Of a stretch of 64,000 bases of DNA, positions 30,231 through 39,154 are shown piece after piece. The notes under the pieces are model-generated. The model had not been told where the DNA came from and ran no database searches. It was given only the letters and a program-made list of their open reading frames with translations. Origin of the DNA: Thermomonospora catenispora (lineage in GTDB: Bacteria > Actinomycetota > Actinomycetes > Streptosporangiales > Streptosporangiaceae); assembly GCF_006363815.1 (NCBI RefSeq), contig NZ_RRYT01000005.1:62001-126000 (forward strand), in the 5' to 3' direction. Made by a program: the position numbers and the translations under genes. Each line of letters starts with the position of its first letter. Position 1 is the stretch's first letter.

Positions 30231-30530
30231 CGGTGGACAACATGGGGATCGGGCTGGGGACAGCCGGTGGGGGAAAGGGCCTTCTCGCTGGTCGCGGGGT
30301 GTGGACACAGGTTTTCCACAGGCTGTGGACGAAGGGGGTGCGGAGAGTTGTCCACAGGGCAATCCCCAGCCCGCCGTCCACACGTGGACAAGTGGCCGAG
30401 ATCTGGGGATCCTCCTGGGGAAACACGGTGGACGGGCTGGGCAATGCGCTGGTCGCGGGCTGTGGAGGCCGACCGCCCACAGCCTGTGGATAACTCGTGG
30501 CGGCGGGGTGACGGACAAGGCTGTGGATAA
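30231..30530. promoter_or_regulatory. Off-origin DnaA-box cluster
   Basis: At least eight DnaA-box-like 9-mers in 300 bp: GGTGGACAA (30232), TGTGGACAC (30300), TTTTCCACA (30312), TGTGGACGA (30324), TTGTCCACA (30348-30356), CCGTCCACA (30374), CGTGGACAA (30383), and two perfect TGTGGATAA copies (30485-30493 and 30522-30530). The second perfect box is inside the start of the DUF418 gene. Several weaker CTGGGGAT words lie between. This part of the 30078-30507 spacer has no gene. Confidence 0.75.
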
Positions 30531-31572
30531 CCGTCGGGCCGACCCGGGGACGACGACGCCTCCGGAGGCGCCGCCGGCGCTCGAAGAGTCCCCCCGGATC
30601 GCGGAGATCGACGCGGTGCGCGGGCTGGCGCTGTGCGGGATCCTGGCGCCCAACATCGTCGCCATGACCGGGATCCGCCCGACCGCCCCGGTGGATCCGG
30701 GCCCGGCGGCGCACCTGTACGAGACGCTGCTGCACCAGCGGTTCTTTCCGCTGCTGTCGTTCCTGTTCGGGCTCGGCGCCGTGGTGTTCCTGCGATCGGC
30801 GCGGCGGCGCTCGGAGCGGCCCCGGGACGTGCTGCTGGCCCGGTTCGGGGCGCTGATCCTGATCGGCGCGGCCCACCAGACGCTGCAGCCGAACGAGATC
30901 CTGCTCCCCTATGCGCTGGGCGGGATCGCCGTCGTGCTGCCGGCCTCCTGGCTGCCCCGCCGGGCCGTGCTGGCCGGCGGGCTCGCGTGCACCGTCGCGT
31001 CCCTGGTCGTCGCCCGGGGCGGCATCACGCTGGTCCCCGGGTTGTTCCTGCTCGGGATGGCCGCCGCCGAGTACGGCCTGCCCCGCCTGCTCTCCGAGCG
31101 CCGCCGGCCGGTGACGGCCGCGTTCGCGATCACCGGCACGGCGGCGCTCGCCTTGAACCTCTGGCAGGTCCGCGCCGGCGGGGCGGCGTTCGACACCCCG
31201 CTGCCGGCGACCGCCGGGCTGGTCACGGCGGCCGCCTACGCCGCCGGCCTGCTGACGCTGCTGCGCGTCCCCCGCCTCGGCGGCGCCCTGACGGCGGTCC
31301 TCGTCCCGCTGGGCAGGCTGACGCTGACCAACTATGTCACCGCCTCGGCGCTGATCCTGGCCGCCGACGCCCTGCTGGACCTCGGCGGCCGCCCCCGCGT
31401 GGTCGCCGTGGCGGGCACCGCGCTGGCCGTCCTCGCCGCTCAGGCGGTCTTCAGCCGATGGTGGCTGCGCCGGTTCCGCCGGGGCCCGCTGGAGTGGGTC
31501 TGGCGCTGCCTGACCTGGTGGCGCCTCCTGCCCAACGGGCTCCCCGACGGTCCTCCGGCCGCCTGCCGTTGA
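30508..31572 (+). CDS. DUF418 family membrane protein
   Basis: Polytopic membrane protein, about eight to nine predicted helices in 354 residues. DUF418 hallmarks are the N-terminal RIAEIDAVRGLALCGILAPNI, HQRFFPLLSFLFGLGAVVFL, and the C-terminal FSRWWLRRFRRGPLEWVWRCLTWW. Some relatives (the YeiB group) are proposed transporters; the substrate is unknown. The start GTG 30508 is the first one after the DnaA-box cluster and has only a weak ribosome site, so the N-terminus may be shorter. It converges with the helicase gene, only 10 bp apart. Confidence 0.85.
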   Translation: MTDKAVDNRRADPGTTTPPEAPPALEESPRIAEIDAVRGLALCGILAPNIVAMTGIRPTAPVDPGPAAHLYETLLHQRFFPLLSFLFGLGAVVFLRSARRRSERPRDVLLARFGALILIGAAHQTLQPNEILLPYALGGIAVVLPASWLPRRAVLAGGLACTVASLVVARGGITLVPGLFLLGMAAAEYGLPRLLSERRRPVTAAFAITGTAALALNLWQVRAGGAAFDTPLPATAGLVTAAAYAAGLLTLLRVPRLGGALTAVLVPLGRLTLTNYVTASALILAADALLDLGGRPRVVAVAGTALAVLAAQAVFSRWWLRRFRRGPLEWVWRCLTWWRLLPNGLPDGPPAACR

Positions 31573-31582
31573 GGGACGGGCG

Positions 31583-34030
31583 TCAGGAGGCCACCGGCTC
31601 GCGCTCCGGCAGCTCGGCCAGCGCGGCGGGCAGCCGGCCGCCGGGGGTGTGGACGACGCCCAGACGACGGGTCGCCCGGGTGAGCGCCACGAACAGGTCG
31701 TTGGGACCCTGCGGGCCCTCGGCGAGGATCTCGGCGGGCTCGACGACGATGACCGAGTCGAACTCCAATCCCTTGGCCTGGGCCACGGTCAGATGGACGA
31801 CCTGTTCGCGCAGGTCGGGGTCGGGGCGGACGAACCCCGCGGCACGACCGGAGGGAACGATCACGGCCAGGCGCCCCCGCCCCAGGTGGGCGATCTCGTC
31901 GGCGACGAGGGCGTCCAGGCGGTCGGCGAGCTCGGCGGCGGGGACCTCCGCGCGCCAGGGGACCTGCCCGATGCTGCGCACCGACCGGGGCCGCTCCGCG
32001 AGGGAGGACCCGGTCAGCTCGGTGTGCACCCGGGCCGCCACGTCCATGAACTCGGCGGGCATCCGGTAGTTGACGGTGAGACGCTCCAGCCGCCAGCGGC
32101 CCGGGACGTGCGGCTCCAGCACCCGTTCCCAGCTGGAGGTGCCGGCCGCGTCGCCCGTCTGGGCCAGGTCGCCGACCACCGTCATCCACCGGCCCGGGCA
32201 GCGGCGGAACAACAGCCGCCAGGCCATCGGCGACAGCTCCTGCGCCTCGTCCACGATCACATGGCCGAACGCCCAGGTCCGGTCGGCGGCGGCGCGTTCG
32301 GCGATGGTGCGGGAGTCCCGCTCCTCGTGCCGGGCGGCCAGCGTCTCGGCGTCCACCACGTCGCTCGCCGTCAGCGCGGCCTCCTCGTCGGCGTCCAGAT
32401 CGATGGAGCGGGAGCCGTGCACCACCTCCAGCACGCCCTGGGCGTAGGCGACGCGGCGGCGGTGCTCGGCGGCGGCCCGGGCCCGTTCCGCGCTGTCGTC
32501 CTCACCCAGCAGCTCGGCGGCCTCGTCGAGGAGGGGGACGTCGGCCGGGGTCCACGGCGCGGACGGGTCCCGTTCCAGCAGGGCGCGTTCGCGCTCGGTG
32601 AGACGGGGCGCCGCGGAGGCGAGCCGCCGGGGGGAGGCGTACAGGTCGGCCAGCAGCCGTTGCGGGGTCAGCGTCGGCCACAGCTCCTCGAGCGCCTCGG
32701 CGACGGCCGGGTCGTGCCGCAGGTCCTGGCGGATCGCCGCCACGTCCTCCTCGTCGAAGAGGTCGGTGACCGGCTCCTCGTCGGGGTCCGGGTCCAGCTC
32801 CGCGAGGACCTCCGGGAGCAGGATGCTCTCGTTGAGCCGGTCGGCGGCCTGCCGGGCCAGTGCGTCCAGGACCGCGTCGACGAAGTACGGCCGGGCCGGG
32901 TTGTGCGGGAGGCCGGTGCGGCGGGCGCGTTCGCGGGCCCGCGCGCACATCTCGTCGTCCAGCAGCAGGGTGCCCTGCGCGGTCTCGATCTCCAGGGCCC
33001 GCCGCCCGGGGGCCGGTTCCTCGGAGGCGGGCGGCTCGTCCGGCGCGGACGGGCGGGGGTGCGGCGAGCACAGGTCGTCGTCCCGGTGGGCGAGCAGCTC
33101 GCCGGGGGTCTGCTGCCGGTCGCGGACGGCCTTGGCGATGACGTCGACCATCTCCGCGCGGCCTTTGATCTCGGCGGCCTCGGGCCGTTCGACCCCGTCG
33201 GCCGTCACGCCGGGGAACAGGCCGCCGATCGTGGACATCAGCACGCCGGTCTCGCCGAGGCCGGGCAGCACGTCCTCGATGTAGCTGAGGAACGTGGGGT
33301 TGGGGCCCACCACCAGGACGCCGCGCCTGGCCAGCAGGTCGCGGTAGGTGTAGAGGAGGTAGGCGGCGCGGTGCAGGGCCACCACCGTCTTGCCGGTGCC
33401 CGGGCCGCCCTGGACCACCAGCACGCCGCGGTGGTCGCAGCGGATGACGGCGTCCTGTTCGGCCTGGATGGTGGCCACGATGTCGCCCATGCGGCCGGTC
33501 CGGTCGGCCTTGAGCGCGGCCATCAGCGCGGTCTCGCCGGTCAGCGGGGCGTCGCCGGCCCGGGAGGCCTGGTCGGGGTCGAGGAACTCGTCGTTGATCT
33601 CCACCACCCGGCGGCCCTGGGTCTTGATGTGGCGGCGGCGGGCGACGTCGTGGGGTTCGAGCGCGGTGGCCAGGTAGAAGGGGCGGGCGGCGGGCGCGCG
33701 CCAGTCGATCAGCAGCGGTTCGGCGTCCTCGCCGGCGGAGTCCTCCGGCGGCAGCCCGATCCGGCCGATGTAGCGTCGCCATCCGTCCCGCATGTCGAGC
33801 CGGCCGAAGCACAGTCCGTGTTCGGCGGCGGCGAGCCGGGCCAGCCACTCGGTGTACCGGGCGGCCGCCGCCTCGCGGTCCCACCGGTCCTGATCCCTCG
33901 CGGCGACCTGCCGCAGCGTGTCCGCCAGCCGTGCGGAGGCCTCCCGGCGCAGCCCGTCGAGCCGCCGGTACAGACGTGACACGTACTCTTGCTCGTGCTC
34001 CTGCTCGCGCTGCACGTCGGCACTCGACAA
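31583..34030 (-). CDS. helD: HelD-type UvrD-like helicase, RNA polymerase recycling factor
   Basis: Superfamily 1 ATPase that dislodges stalled RNA polymerase; actinobacterial members of this family can protect against rifamycins. The N-terminus is a coiled coil (EQEHEQEYVSRLYRRLDGLRREA) that enters the polymerase secondary channel in studied homologues. Walker A is QGGPGTGKTVVALHRAAYLLY, Walker B HVIVDEAQELSPMAW, and later motifs include LTVNYRMPAEF and FVALTRATRRLGVVHT. A large acidic insert lies in the middle (ELDPDPDEEPVTDLFDEED). TTG 34030 is preferred because GGAGGGGG lies just upstream; 815 residues. No signal of truncation. Confidence 0.88.
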   Translation of the reverse strand: MSSADVQREQEHEQEYVSRLYRRLDGLRREASARLADTLRQVAARDQDRWDREAAAARYTEWLARLAAAEHGLCFGRLDMRDGWRRYIGRIGLPPEDSAGEDAEPLLIDWRAPAARPFYLATALEPHDVARRRHIKTQGRRVVEINDEFLDPDQASRAGDAPLTGETALMAALKADRTGRMGDIVATIQAEQDAVIRCDHRGVLVVQGGPGTGKTVVALHRAAYLLYTYRDLLARRGVLVVGPNPTFLSYIEDVLPGLGETGVLMSTIGGLFPGVTADGVERPEAAEIKGRAEMVDVIAKAVRDRQQTPGELLAHRDDDLCSPHPRPSAPDEPPASEEPAPGRRALEIETAQGTLLLDDEMCARARERARRTGLPHNPARPYFVDAVLDALARQAADRLNESILLPEVLAELDPDPDEEPVTDLFDEEDVAAIRQDLRHDPAVAEALEELWPTLTPQRLLADLYASPRRLASAAPRLTERERALLERDPSAPWTPADVPLLDEAAELLGEDDSAERARAAAEHRRRVAYAQGVLEVVHGSRSIDLDADEEAALTASDVVDAETLAARHEERDSRTIAERAAADRTWAFGHVIVDEAQELSPMAWRLLFRRCPGRWMTVVGDLAQTGDAAGTSSWERVLEPHVPGRWRLERLTVNYRMPAEFMDVAARVHTELTGSSLAERPRSVRSIGQVPWRAEVPAAELADRLDALVADEIAHLGRGRLAVIVPSGRAAGFVRPDPDLREQVVHLTVAQAKGLEFDSVIVVEPAEILAEGPQGPNDLFVALTRATRRLGVVHTPGGRLPAALAELPEREPVAS

Positions 34031-34308
34031 CGTTCCCCCTCCAGTGATATAATTGAGTTGGGGAGGTTTGTTCACCTCTTCCCCGTAAGTTGGCCAGCAT
34101 AGCATTTTTCGGGCCTTCAGTGCGGCTTGTCGTCGGCCGTGCGCCCGACGCCGTCCGGGCCGTGACGGCCGCGCACCGGGCCTCGCGCACCCGGTGGCCG
34201 GTTCCGGCCGCTCTTCTCCGCCGTGCTGGGGGTCCGCGGATGAGAGCGACGCGACACGACCTCCGACGGTCGAATACCAGTTCGAGACTCCGATAGGGTC
34301 AGGTGCCC

Positions 34309-34545
34309 ATGGGGCATCTGCTCAACGAGTCGATCCGTGCCGAAACCGACGCCTCGGGCCGGTTGACCGCCTACGAGTGGCGGGGAGCGCGTTACACCGT
34401 CCGTCAAGTGCTGAAGGCGTACGGCGAGGCCGACGATGCCCGCATCTACCGGGTGCGCGTCCAAGGCGAGGACTCCTCCGTCGCGGTGGCCGAGCTCGCC
34501 CGCGCCGCCGACCACTGGCGCCTGCGCCACCTGTTCTCGGCCTGA
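34309..34545 (+). CDS. Small conserved hypothetical protein
   Basis: 78 residues from ATG 34309 (MGHLLNESIRAETDASG); a GTG six bases upstream is an alternative. The pattern SIRAETDASGRLTAYEWRGARY, then RIYRVRVQGEDSSVAVAEL, suggests a small all-beta domain like the short actinobacterial DUF6504-type proteins, but I am not certain of the family. There is no membrane segment. It lies 279 bp from the divergent helicase start and about 300 bp before the HTH-Nudix gene. Confidence 0.65.
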   Translation: MGHLLNESIRAETDASGRLTAYEWRGARYTVRQVLKAYGEADDARIYRVRVQGEDSSVAVAELARAADHWRLRHLFSA

Positions 34546-34817
34546 GCATCGCCGTCCTCGACCGATCGAGCCCTCCCCTCGAACGGCCGCACCGTCGGCG
34601 CGCCGCATCCGCCGGGATGCACCGGGATGCCCGAGATGCGCCGGGATCCGCCGGAGTCCGTCTCGAGATTCGTGGAGATCCGTCGTCCGCGCGCGGGCCC
34701 GGGCCGCGGAGCATGCCCGCCGTCGGCCGCTCAGCCGCCCTGCCATCACCCCACTGCCGGCCCACCGGCGGTCGTGCCGCTCGGACGCCACCGGCCGACG
34801 GACGTTCATGCGCTTAA

Positions 34818-34839
34818 GCTGTATGAGACTTCATACAGC
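34818..34839. promoter_or_regulatory. Palindromic operator candidate upstream of HTH-Nudix gene
   Basis: GCTGTATGA-GACT-TCATACAGC, a perfect 9-bp inverted repeat, ends 12 bp before the chosen start and just before the GGAGG ribosome site. It is AT-rich compared with its surroundings, as an operator or promoter would be. Confidence 0.6.
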
Positions 34840-34851
34840 GCGGAGGCGGAC

Positions 34852-35850
34852 GTGGGCGTGGAGCGGATCCGTCGAGAGGACGGAGGCGAGGACCTCCTCA
34901 TCCGGCTGGACGATGTGCAGGCCGCCCTGGTCGGGGCCGACGGTGCGGCGATGGCGGAGGACCTGTGGCGGGCGCTGGCGGCTCTGGCGGAGATCCGGAT
35001 CGGCGGATGGGACGGATCCCCGGCCGTGACACGGGCGCTGGAGGCGCACCGGGAGACGGCCGGGGACATGGCCGCCCGGCAGGCCGACACCGTGTACCGG
35101 ATCGAGCAGGGGCTGATGCCCCGGCTGGAGGCGATCCGCACCCTGGCGCTGCGGGCGCTGCGCGCCTCCGGCGCCTCGTACGCGGAACTGGGGGCGGCCA
35201 TGGGCGTGCCCCGGTCCACCGCCCAGTCACGGTGGGCGCGCATCGCCTCCACCGAGCACCCCGCCGAGGAATGGGCGCGGACCGGCGGACCCTTCCCCCA
35301 GGCCCCCGCCCCCGGCGTGCCGGTGTGCGACCACCGGTCGGTCGGGATCGACATCGTGCGCGGCGACGGGGCCCGCCTGCTGCTGGAACGCGTGCGTCCC
35401 CCGGTGGGGATCGCGCCCGTGGCCGGGCACGTGGACGACCACGGCACCCCCGAAGACGCCGCACGGGCGGAGACCGGTGAAGAGCTGGGCCTGACGGTCG
35501 TGTCCCTGCGGCCGCTGACCGGAGGATGGCTGCCCAACCGGTGCCGCCGCCCGGTCGCGCCCGGCCGGCGGGCCGGGCACGACTGGAGCATCTACGCCGC
35601 CACCGTCACCGGGGATCTCGCCCCGGGCGCCGACGAGGCCCGCAACGTGGGCTGGCGCACCCCCGCCGAGATCCAGCGCCTGGCGGAACGCACCGTCGCC
35701 CACGCCCATGGACGCGTCTCCGCCCTCGACTTCGCCAACGAGCCGGGCCTGGAGCCGGTGTGGGTCCACTGGTACGCCCGCCTCGGCGTCATCCGCGTCT
35801 CCGAGGCCGACCTGGAGGCCGTCACCGCCCTGTTCACCGGCCGGGACTGA
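34852..35850 (+). CDS. HTH and Nudix domain fusion protein
   Basis: 332 residues from GTG 34852, 5 bp after GGAGG; GTG 34858 is an alternative. An N-terminal region (about 1-85) is followed by a helix-turn-helix-like segment, ALRASGASYAELGAAMGVPRSTAQSRWARI (about 103-132). The Nudix domain covers about 160-310, with box residues GTPEDAARAETGEELGL; the usual arginine of RExxEE is replaced by alanine, so catalysis may be altered. Proteins with this layout may bind a nucleotide ligand and control transcription, for example as NrtR-like regulators, but the domain order differs. The palindrome at its own promoter suggests autoregulation (inference). Confidence 0.75.
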   Translation: MGVERIRREDGGEDLLIRLDDVQAALVGADGAAMAEDLWRALAALAEIRIGGWDGSPAVTRALEAHRETAGDMAARQADTVYRIEQGLMPRLEAIRTLALRALRASGASYAELGAAMGVPRSTAQSRWARIASTEHPAEEWARTGGPFPQAPAPGVPVCDHRSVGIDIVRGDGARLLLERVRPPVGIAPVAGHVDDHGTPEDAARAETGEELGLTVVSLRPLTGGWLPNRCRRPVAPGRRAGHDWSIYAATVTGDLAPGADEARNVGWRTPAEIQRLAERTVAHAHGRVSALDFANEPGLEPVWVHWYARLGVIRVSEADLEAVTALFTGRD

Positions 35851-35946
35851 GCCGGGCCGAGCCGGGACCGACGGTCCCGCGCCGGCGTCGCGACCCCGCC
35901 GGGCCTCGGGGAACGCCCGCCGCGCTCGCCGGCCTTCCCGGGCCGG

Positions 35947-36807
35947 TCAGGCGAGGGCGGAGAGGCGGTCGACCTCCTCGGGGGCGAGGGAGATCGTGGC
36001 GGCGGCGACGTTGTCCTCCAGATGGGCGACCTTGGAGGTGCCGGGGATGGGCAGCATCACCGGAGAACGGTGCAGCAGCCAGGCCAGGGCGATCTGGGCC
36101 GGGGTGGCGTTGTGGCGTTCGGCGGCGTCGTCCAGCACCCCGCCGGAGGCGGCGAGCTTGCCGGTGGCCAGCGGGAACCAGGGGATGAAGCCGATGCCGT
36201 GCTTTTCGCAGTGCTCCAGCACCGGCTCGTGGTCCCGCTGGGTGAGGTTGTAGAGGTTCTGCACGGTGACGATGTCGACGATCCGGCGGGCGGCCTCGAG
36301 CTGCTCCACATCGACCTCCGACAGGCCGATGTAGCGGATCTTGCCCTCGTCCCGCATGTCGCGCAGCACGCCGACCTGGTCCTCCAGCGGCACCTTCGGG
36401 TCGATCCGGTGCAGCTGATACAGGTCGATCCGCTCCAGCTTCAGCCGCCGCAGGCTCATCTCCACGCACTGCCGCAGATACTCCGGCCGCCCCACCGGCT
36501 GCCAGATCCCCGGTCCCTGCCGGGTGAAGCCGCCCTTGGTGGCGATCACCAGCCCGTCCGGGTAGGGGTGCAGCGCCTCGGCGATCAGGTCCTCGCTGAC
36601 GAACGGCCCGTAGGAGTCGGCGGTGTCGATCAGGTTCACGCCCAGCTCGACGGCCCGGCGCAGCACCCGGATGGCCTCGTCCCGATCCTCCGGCTCCCCC
36701 CATACTCCGGGGCCGGTGATCCGCATCGCCCCGAACCCCAGCCGGTTCACCGGCAGGGCACCGCCCAGCGCGAACTCACCGCTGGCCGCCGCCGGCCGCT
36801 CGGTCAT
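35947..36807 (-). CDS. Aldo/keto reductase
   Basis: TIM-barrel NADPH-dependent oxidoreductase. ATG 36807 with AGGAGG upstream; 286 residues. Catalytic tetrad residues are visible: Asp and Tyr in [11 protein letters not shown], Lys in VIATKGGF, and His in YQLHRID. The cofactor-binding C-terminus reads [16 protein letters not shown]. It resembles the AKR subfamily containing Escherichia YdbC-type oxidoreductases. The physiological substrate is unknown. Monocistronic, convergent with the HTH-Nudix gene and divergent from the EamA gene. Confidence 0.9.
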   Translation of the reverse strand: MTERPAAASGEFALGGALPVNRLGFGAMRITGPGVWGEPEDRDEAIRVLRRAVELGVNLIDTADSYGPFVSEDLIAEALHPYPDGLVIATKGGFTRQGPGIWQPVGRPEYLRQCVEMSLRRLKLERIDLYQLHRIDPKVPLEDQVGVLRDMRDEGKIRYIGLSEVDVEQLEAARRIVDIVTVQNLYNLTQRDHEPVLEHCEKHGIGFIPWFPLATGKLAASGGVLDDAAERHNATPAQIALAWLLHRSPVMLPIPGTSKVAHLEDNVAAATISLAPEEVDRLSALA

Positions 36808-37151
36808 GCGCACCTCCTTGTGACATCGCCGTGCCCATTCTTCCCCGATTTCCCGCGATCGCCTCTGCCGCCTCCCCGGACGAACGTTCCGGATCCGTGC
36901 GCGCCTCGTCGCATCCGCGCCGCGCCGGGATGCGCCACGGGCCTCGTGGCCGCGGCGGACCCGCCGGGGCGGGGCGCGGGGTCCCGGGCCGCGAGGCGGA
37001 GAGAAGTGAGGGGTGATGCCGATCATGCCGCCGGGGAGGAAAGCCGCCGAGAAGGAAACGCGAAGAGCCCGTGGCGGCTCGGGCCGCCCGGGTGTGGATG
37101 AGCATACGCCGCGCCGTCCGACGGGCGGCGCCGTCGTGATCGGGGAGGACC
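36808..37151. other. Divergent promoter region
   Basis: About 340 bp between the reductase and the EamA transporter. I see no gene, strong hairpin or clear operator. Confidence 0.5.
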
Positions 37152-38096
37152 GTGAGCCGCCGAGGATGGGTGCTGTTCACGCTGATGAGCGTGATCTGGG
37201 GCGTTCCGTACCTGATGATCAAGGTCGCCGTGGAGGGCGGCGTCTCGGTGCCGATGGTGGTGTTCACGCGCACCGCGGTCGGGGCCGTGGTGCTGCTGCC
37301 GCTGGCGTTATGCGCGCTCGGGGCGGGCGGCCTGGCGGACCTGGTCCGCCGGCACTGGCCGACGCTGGCCGCCTTCACCGTGGTGGACATGGTCCTCCCC
37401 TGGGGGCTGCTGGCGCACGCCGAACATCGGCTGACCAGCTCGATGACCGGGCTGCTGATCGCGGTCACCCCGATCCTGGCGGTGCTGGCGGGACGGCTGA
37501 CCGGCGGGTCGGAACGGATCGGCGGACGGCGCTGGGCGGGCCTGGCGATCGGGTTCGCCGGCGTCGCCGTGCTGACCGCGCCCGGTCTGCGCGGCGGGGA
37601 CGCCCGGGCGATCGTCGAGGTCCTGTTGACCGCCTGCGGATACGCCCTGGGGCCGCTGCTGGCCGCGCGGCGCCTGTCGGACGTGCCCGGCCTGCCGATG
37701 ACCGCGGTCTGCCTGACGTTCGCCACCGCGCTGTCGGCGGGACCGGCCGCCGCCACCTGGCCGGACGCCATGCCCTCCGGTCGCGTGCTGGCGGCGCTGG
37801 CGGGCCTGGCGGTGATCTGCACGGCGCTGGCGTTCGTGATCTTCTTCGCCCTGATCCGTGAGGTCGGGCCGGCGCGGGCCGTGGTCTTCACCTACGTCAA
37901 CCCGGCGGTGGCGGTGCTCGCCGGGGTGGTCTTCCTGGGCGAGCCCTTCACGCCGATCATCGTCTCGGCCTTCGTGCTCATCCTCGGCGGCTCGATCCTG
38001 GCCATGAGCAGGCAGCCCGCCGGGCCGCCGGCACCGTCGGAGGTCTCCCCGCCCGTGGCCGAGGAGCCCTTCTCGGCCGACCGGGCCTCCCGTTGA
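37152..38096 (+). CDS. EamA/DMT-superfamily transporter
   Basis: Ten-helix drug/metabolite transporter of the inner membrane, 314 residues from GTG 37152 (GGGGAGGACC upstream). Two EamA repeats are visible: the first starts [22 protein letters not shown], the second at about 160 with [19 protein letters not shown]. The final helices ([36 protein letters not shown]) are typical. The C-terminal tail is Pro-rich. The substrate is unknown; relatives export amino acids or metabolites. A parS-like palindrome begins 7 bp past its stop. Confidence 0.9.
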   Translation: MSRRGWVLFTLMSVIWGVPYLMIKVAVEGGVSVPMVVFTRTAVGAVVLLPLALCALGAGGLADLVRRHWPTLAAFTVVDMVLPWGLLAHAEHRLTSSMTGLLIAVTPILAVLAGRLTGGSERIGGRRWAGLAIGFAGVAVLTAPGLRGGDARAIVEVLLTACGYALGPLLAARRLSDVPGLPMTAVCLTFATALSAGPAAATWPDAMPSGRVLAALAGLAVICTALAFVIFFALIREVGPARAVVFTYVNPAVAVLAGVVFLGEPFTPIIVSAFVLILGGSILAMSRQPAGPPAPSEVSPPVAEEPFSADRASR

Positions 38097-38102
38097 TCGC
38101 AA

Positions 38103-38118
38103 GGTTCCACGTGGAACA
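38103..38118. promoter_or_regulatory. parS: Distant parS-like site
   Basis: GGTTCCACGTGGAACA; the central 14 bp GTTCCACGTGGAAC form a perfect palindrome. It matches the parS form TGTTCCACGTGGAACA at 15 of 16 positions and lies just after the EamA stop, 33 kb from the parAB cluster across oriC. Confidence 0.65.
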
Positions 38119-38238
38119 TCCGCCGCCCGCCCCCCGGCCCCGGCTCCGGCGGCTCGGTGGTCGGCCTGGTGGGGCGAGGGCAGGTCTGTCACCCGCCCGG
38201 CGGCCGGCGGTCGGCTCGGTGGTCGGCCGGACGGCCGC

Positions 38239-38568
38239 TCACCAGCCGATGCGCCACAGGAAGAGGATGAGGGAGCACACCGCCAGAACGGCGGCGGCCA
38301 GGACCCAGCCGCCCAGGTAACAAAGCAGACCGCACCCCACGGCGATCACCGCGAGGGTCACCAGGAGGCAGCGGCCGCCGGGACGGCGTCCCGTGGAGTC
38401 GTCCCCGGCGGCGTCCTGCCGTCCGGAGGAATCGGCGGAGGGAGTGCTCTTCGGCCCGGACGGCGTCGAGGACGGATCGGGGATGCCGTCGTCGTAAGGG
38501 TCGGGTGAGGGAGGGAGCAGACCCTGCAGCTCGGACTCCCAGAGGTCGAAGTCGTCCTGTACGCCCAT
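38239..38568 (-). CDS. Small two-helix membrane protein
   Basis: 109 residues from ATG 38568 (MGVQDDFDLWESELQGLL). The acidic N-terminus is followed by a disordered Ser/Pro/Gly/Asp segment to about residue 68, then two hydrophobic stretches, LLVTLAVIAVGCGLLCYLGG and VLAAAVLAVCSLILFLW. It ends RIGW. The cytosolic acidic region followed by a membrane hairpin gives no functional clue. No known family was recognised. Confidence 0.65.
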   Translation of the reverse strand: MGVQDDFDLWESELQGLLPPSPDPYDDGIPDPSSTPSGPKSTPSADSSGRQDAAGDDSTGRRPGGRCLLVTLAVIAVGCGLLCYLGGWVLAAAVLAVCSLILFLWRIGW

Positions 38569-38779
38569 CGGACTGCCTGACCTTCGTGTCGGCAACAGTC
38601 CTGTTATCGCCCTTCCTCCGGGATTCCACACGCCCTGACCATGGGAAGCCCGGCACGTGGGGTGAAATTGGGCCACGGGGTGCGGAGACGCCCGTCCCGG
38701 TTGCTAGGCTGCGGAGAGCCCGGGGAAGTGTCCACTGGCCGTCCCGGGTCGACATTGTCGAGGTGAAGGGGTCCGCACC

Positions 38780-38899
38780 GTGAAGAAGCTGATCATTCTC
38801 GCTGTCATCGCTCTTGGCGGGCTGGTCGTGTGGCGTCGACTGCAGCAGGACCGCGCCGAGCTGGACCTGTGGACCGAGGCCACATCCTCTGACAGCTGA
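38780..38899 (+). CDS. DLW-39 family protein
   Basis: 39-residue protein starting at GTG 38780. It begins MKKLIILAVIALGGLVVW, a single transmembrane helix, and continues RRLQQDRAELDLWTEATSS with the DLW signature and exact length that give the family its name. In actinomycetes this tiny gene is characteristically found near tRNA-Ile downstream of gyrA. Here it is 14 kb away, consistent with later insertions between. Function unknown; probably a membrane micro-protein. Confidence 0.85.
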   Translation: MKKLIILAVIALGGLVVWRRLQQDRAELDLWTEATSSDS

Positions 38900-39066
38900 T
38901 CTCGACCGGGGACATCCCCGCGACCACCGGGGACGTCCCGGTGACAACGCATGACCCCGCCGCGGCCCGTTCACGGCCTGCGAAGCGCATGAACGCGCCT
39001 CGCGCCGTACGGGCCGTGTTCTGTGAAGAGCCCTGCCGGTGAGGCGATCCACCGGACGTTCCACGC

Positions 39067-39116
39067 CTGCACCCGTCCAGGTCCCGGCGCGGACGCCGGG
39101 GTCTGGACGGGTGCAG
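39067..39116. terminator. Very long bidirectional hairpin
   Basis: A 14-bp perfect outer stem (39067-39080 with 39103-39116) continues through two G-T wobbles and seven more pairs to a CGGA loop: 23 bp in all. It lies between the convergent DLW-39 and CHAP genes. The rest of 38900-39154 holds only short GGGGAC/GTCCCC repeats. Confidence 0.85.
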
Positions 39117-39154
39117 CGCGGCGGAGGGCCTCCTCGCTCAGGTCTCGGCCGCCC

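Noticed and set aside
31440-32189. Frame antisense to the DUF418/HelD junction
   Set aside because: Arg/Pro/Gly-rich shadow of both genes; no start signals.
34627-34851. Upstream extension of the HTH-Nudix frame
   Set aside because: Runs through the palindromic operator and ribosome site; GTG 34852 fits better.
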